This document shows, piece by piece, positions 59,953-64,000 of a stretch of 64,000 bases of DNA (position 1 is its first letter; the number at the start of each line of letters is the position of its first letter). The DNA comes from Allodiplogaster sudhausi (taxonomy: Eukaryota; Nematoda; Chromadorea; Rhabditida; Diplogasteridae): positions 1,601,001-1,665,000 of the forward strand of contig CALZFC010000007.1 in assembly GCA_945643635.1 (NCBI GenBank), written 5' to 3'. Under the pieces are notes generated by a model that had not been told where the DNA came from, did no database searches, and saw only the letters and a program-made list of their open reading frames with translations. The position numbers and the translations under genes were made by a program.

Positions 59953-61973
59953 ACTCTTTCTTCCCTCTCACTCGCTCTTTTTCGCTCTTTTCTCTCTCCC
60001 TCTCTGAGTGTCTCTCCCTGTGGCAATCTAACTTGTTGCAGGAAATAGTGAACCGTCCGGATCAGGAAGCGGCCGAAGCTACGCGAGTGCAGCAAAAAGC
60101 ACAAAAAGTGTCTTAGTTTTACTTTTCGCTTGATTTGTAGTTGAAAGGAAAATAGCTGGGTAAGCCGGCTTCTGCAGAAAATGAATGAGAAAAATAAAGA
60201 AGAGTGAGAATAGTTGATAAAGGAGAAGATGGTGGAAGAGCACACGGCTGGCTGCACGCGAGTGCTGGACTGGCTGGAGGGGCCGGGCGAGAGATGGTTG
60301 CTGACTCTGCATGAGATCGGAGAGAGCAGGGACGAGGCCAAGCAGCTCGTCAAGGAACATCAACAACTCCACTCCAGGGCGCAGGCATGCAAGCTCTCTG
60401 ATAGGCCCAAATTTCTTGTTTTGCTCTCCTTTTTTTTAAAGTTTGCTTTTTCTGCCAGTGCTATGTACTTCGAATTACTTTTTTTAAATCCTATTTCGCG
60501 TTTTTAAATCTAATTTGTCACTGAATAAGAGTAAAAATCTGGCTGATGATGAGAGTTTAATTACAGGAGCTAGTAAAACAAACGGATGAACTGGGCGAGC
60601 TGGCCACCAAGCTTAGTGTTCTCCTTCCTACACATGCGTCAACATTGGAAAAGGCATGTTTACAACTTTCATTCTTGTTCTCTCTCTCGCTCTCTCTCTC
60701 TCTCACACACTTTCTCTGTTTCTACACTATAAATTATCTTCTTTTTGCCTTTTACCGTATATCTGGTATGGTTAAGTCTCGTCTCCAACTGTCGGAGATG
60801 GTTGCCCGTTTCGTGTCTCGCGTTGAGAGAGGCCAGGAGATGGCCGAGAGAAGTGACAACTTCCATCATCTCATGAGCCAGGCAAGCCCTGCTGTTTTTG
60901 TTTACCTAACACAGGATGAAAATATTCTAATAAATATATACTCAGTAATTATGAACGGAATGAAATATCCATGCCATCTGCGTAATATTTGCAGTTCTCT
61001 CGTAAGGCAGACGTGCTTCTTGATGGCCTTTGTACTGAAAAGAGGCTGGCAGATCTGGCAGGAGCTGAATCTCAGCGAACTGCCGTTGAGAAATCCGTCA
61101 CCGAACTGCGTACGAAGTCCTTTTCTTTACGGACTTTGCTCTCAGAAATTTCATTTAGTATTTTATTTCTAATCTGTAATGATTTGTTGTATTATTTTAC
61201 TTATTTTCTAGAGGAGGCGTACGACGATCTCTCCAGCACGGGCAAACTCTTCGTGGAGGATCTGGCAGCCAATGAGGTGAACCTTCGTTGACGTGATAAC
61301 CTGATAAAGTTAGATAGGGAAAGTGAAAAATGCGCAGATAAACCCGCTTGGCCCTCGTCCTGCACGCGACTACTCCGCGGCCATCGCACACACTCGACAA
61401 CTACTCGCGTCGGCCAACGAGAGAAGAAGAAGGTTTCTTCATTGCTTCTCTCTTTCTCTCTCTCTTTCTCTCGCTCCCTCTCTTATATCCACGTTTCATA
61501 AAAGTGTATATTTAGGATTTTCATAAATTTTTTCTTCGAAGTAGAAATGTCATGCCCCAGGGTCGACCTACCCTCGGGAAGCCCCGCCCTTTGGGCGGGG
61601 CTTCCCGAGGGTAGGTCGACCCTAGGGCATGACAGAAAAAAAACTTTACAATTTTCAATGTTGCATCTCTATACTCTCATTGTCAGACTTTTAGTAGCGT
61701 ATATGCATACTCGACTGTCATATATTCGCAGAGAAGCATTGAACTTATTCGATTGATTTTTGAGCAGTGGAAATTATATGGTAACTCAGCAGCCCAGACC
61801 CTCTTAAAAACTAGTCTGAATTTAACAAATATTGAGATGTGTTGACCTCGTAGAAGTTCGTCTCCTGAAGCTGCAGCAGACTGTTCAGCTGCTGACTTGC
61901 GAGAGGGACGCCGAGCAGGCAGTGGACTGGCTCAGGGAGATGCACGACACTCTGCTCAAGCACTACTCACAAG

Positions 61974-62038
<65 letters not shown>

Positions 62039-62849
62039 TCCTACTCATCCAGAAAGATGCATCTCTTCTCAATCTCAGGTCAACTTTGATATGAAAGAAG
62101 TCGCCACTCTTCGTGAGGACCAGGCGAAACTCGAGGAAACAGCGCAGGCTCGTTTTGATGATGCTCCTTCGTGGTTATTTGAATGCCTTGCAGAGTACAT
62201 ACGAATACGGTAAACAACTCTGCCAAGCGGCTCTCGTTCTTCGCCGCTCTCTTCGTATGCCTCCTCAGGTTACTCATTCATTCTTTTTCTTCGTTTCCTT
62301 TACAGTACAATTGAAGCGCACGAGCGAGGAGAAGCTGGAGCAGACTTGCGGCCATCTCTGCCGCGCTCTCTCCGACAACGAAGCGAAGCTCTCACTCACC
62401 GAAGCCTTCCTCGACACTCTTCATCATGTCACATTCAAATCATGCGAGTATGTTATATTCTAATAAATAATCTCCCTTTTGAAGGTGAACGAGCGCATGG
62501 AGCACGTGGAGAGGAGAGGAAGGGCGGCTGGAGAGAAGAGACCGGCCAAGCCATACTTCCTGGCGGCAGAGAGAAGGGCCATCCACGAGGACATCCGACA
62601 ACTCACTCACATGGCTCACATCATTCTCTCACATCTCAACGCTAATCAACAGTCCGTCTCTCTCTCATTTCTTAATTTCTCTATATCTCCACTCTTTCTC
62701 TCCTACAATAACGCAGCTACTACAATATTTCAATGACTCCTTTCAGGCTGTCTGCTGAGTCCCGCGAAGAGATTTCAAAGCGACTCCGCGGAGAGTTGGA
62801 AGCAGTGGAAGGGCGGCAGCGACTGCTCGAATCCCTCTTTCAGCAGTAG
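58349..62849 (+). CDS. SEC14 and spectrin-repeat protein, SESTD1-like, 20 exons
   Basis: SESTD1 proteins bind phospholipids through a CRAL-TRIO/SEC14 domain and carry spectrin-type helical repeats; in vertebrates they act at membranes and junctions. The start at 58349 gives [20 protein letters not shown], matching the SESTD1 N-terminus. The SEC14 region follows: [20 protein letters not shown] with [10 protein letters not shown] (58634-58867), then [20 protein letters not shown] (59026-59133) and [20 protein letters not shown] with LEWVDERE (59227-59340). Helical repeats fill 59436-62849, including [15 protein letters not shown] (60223-60384), [19 protein letters not shown] with [17 protein letters not shown] (61837-61972) and [20 protein letters not shown] (62194-62268), all close to SESTD1. 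It ends [11 protein letters not shown]. All joins but one or two fit in phase. Five introns (after 59340, 60384, 60653, 60881, 62147) begin with GC. Confidence 0.87.
61550..61632. repeat. GC-rich hairpin, 40-bp arms, 3-nt loop
   Basis: Arms 61550-61589 and 61593-61632 pair at 39 of 40 positions around a TTT loop; the core is GGGAAGCCCCGCCC and its complement. The surrounding intron of the SESTD1-like gene is AT-rich, so the palindrome looks inserted. Confidence 0.9.
61979..62038. repeat. (CT)n microsatellite
   Basis: CT run filling the intron between SESTD1-like exons 15 and 16. Confidence 0.9.
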
Positions 62850-63552
62850 GAAGTAACTCCTAGCACTCCTTTCTAGCCAGTTCTCATCTTTCTTCGTCGC
62901 CTTGCTTTCCGCTTCTATCGAAATTAGGCATCCAATCTAGCATACATTCTATCATCAAAAGCTCTCCTCAAACATGTCTTCACGTCCCGTCCTTCTCACT
63001 TACGGGTTTCTTCACTTTGAACCCTCGATTTTGTCCATTCAATTCTACTCCATATTTTATTATTTCTCTGAAACCTTGCTGCTTAACTCCCTCCTCTTCA
63101 AGAGAACTTCACTTGTTTGTTTGCTCAACTCGAAGATGCTCTGCTCATTTCTACGTTTTCTCAATCGCCTGGTGCTTGATCTGCCTTCTTGACAATACTC
63201 AAGAGTGACACAAAGAGATATGTTACATACTATCCTAAACATTGCATGAACAAGTCTCTCAAATGGCGCATTATATGCCCCTCCTTGCTTTTATACCAAG
63301 TGCTTGTTGATCTACACGCATAACCTACTTATCTATGTATCTTTCCTTCTCTAATTCTCTCCCTAATTCTCTTTTTCACTAATTCTCTCACGCAATAATC
63401 CGACCTCTATTTTATATGGCTCGTCATGACAATAAACTTCCCCAGACTTGGAACGCCGCCCTATATTTTGACATAATTTTTAGGCAGCACTAGACATCAA
63501 GTTTATGTACATACATCTAGGGAATGCCGTGGTGGGAGAGTGAAAGAGACTG
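62850..63552. other. convergent 3' spacer
   Basis: Between the SESTD1-like gene end and the Ser/Thr-rich gene end. Should hold both 3' UTRs; no exon recognised. Confidence 0.4.
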
Positions 63553-64000
63553 TTAACGGAGAGATGAAGATGACTTCTGAAGAGCATGGAGAAGGCGGCT
63601 GTGCAAGTCATCGAAGATATACGGAGCAGATCGAACGAGAGAACTTTCCTTTAGCACGTCAGCGAAGAAAGAAGCGAGACTTTTCATTTCTCCCGATTCA
63701 GGTGAATCTGTCTCGTATTCACTCTCAGTGACGCTGATCATCTTATCTCCTTCATCCCGGAAAGGGCGATTTGAGGATTCCGTTGTCGTTTCGTCTTGCG
63801 CAGTCTCGGTTGTTGACGAAAACGAAGAAGTCGACATCGTATCCTCGAATGTTGTCGCATTGCTCGAGCTAAAGTTCTCGGTTGTTGCTGTAAATGCTAA
63901 AAGATCGGAAGAAGAAGAAGAAGGGGAGTCCGTGGAAGAAGAAGAGTCTGTGGAGGAAGACGAGTCCGTGGAAAAAGGGATGGTCGAGACGTCGCTTTCT
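63553..64000 (-). CDS. 3' end of Ser/Thr/Glu-rich protein (partial)
   Basis: A minus-strand frame enters from the right edge with STDSSSSTDSSSSTDSPSS repeats, continues Ser/Thr-rich with ETTTESS, then turns into SVTESEYETDSPESGEMKSL and a more ordered end, FFADVLKESSLVRSAPYIFD and LHSRLLHALQKSSSSLR, stop at 63553. The start lies outside the window. Composition suggests a glycosylated extracellular or a disordered regulatory region. Not recognised. Confidence 0.55.
   Translation of the reverse strand, partial: ESDVSTIPFSTDSSSSTDSSSSTDSPSSSSSDLLAFTATTENFSSSNATTFEDTMSTSSFSSTTETAQDETTTESSNRPFRDEGDKMISVTESEYETDSPESGEMKSLASFFADVLKESSLVRSAPYIFDDLHSRLLHALQKSSSSLR

Overview
The window looks like a nuclear genome segment from a nematode. 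The evidence is a nematode-type tyrosinase ending in a short cysteine-rich tail, two small secreted ET-module (Ly6-like) proteins, a GLD-2 poly(A) polymerase whose catalytic exons read almost like the Caenorhabditis protein, and many small exons split by short introns that end in TTTCAG or TTGCAG. Introns and spacers are full of (CT)n or (AG)n tracts, and most long reading frames made only of Ser/Leu or Arg/Glu repeats are artefacts of these tracts. No rRNA gene, CRISPR array or organellar gene was seen.

Layout. 1-589 (+) is the 3' end of an unidentified protein. 1.1-8.4 kb (-) is a run of secreted or surface genes: tyrosinase, ET-module protein A, a Gly-rich protein, a charged coiled-coil frame and ET-module protein B. 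10.4-14.5 kb (-) is EDC4/Ge-1, the decapping scaffold, divergent from a seven-finger zinc-finger gene (15.1-18.0 kb, +). 18.6-22.2 kb (-) holds the 3' end of a single-pass membrane protein plus candidate upstream exons. 24.2-29.8 kb (-) is an ankyrin-repeat/SAM protein that resembles ANKS6 (C. elegans MLT-2); one of its introns carries a 1.56-kb foldback element with Tc1/mariner-like ends. 31.0-33.7 kb (+) is an RG-rich, low-complexity protein. 37.6-41.2 kb (+) is an unidentified Ser/Pro-rich gene with uncertain exon phases, and 43.1-44.0 kb (+) is an acidic protein. About 44.1-51.0 kb (+) is gld-2. 51.6-55.0 kb holds an unidentified frame, a second palindromic element with tRNA-like Pol III boxes in both arms, and an AT-rich spacer. 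58.3-62.8 kb (+) is a SESTD1-type SEC14/spectrin gene with 20 exons. 63.6-64.0 kb (-) is the end of a Ser/Thr-rich protein.

Shared themes. EDC4 and GLD-2 are both mRNA-tail or decapping factors, and the RG-rich protein between them may also bind RNA, but nothing shows that they form an operon. Tyrosinase and the ET and Gly-rich proteins would fit cuticle or secreted-surface biology. The least expected features are the two large palindromes, a 40-bp GC-rich hairpin in a SESTD1 intron, a perfect 20-bp hairpin behind ET gene B, and an apparent excess of GC-AG introns. Exon borders were inferred by eye from splice signals, reading phase and remembered homology, so individual junctions may be off.
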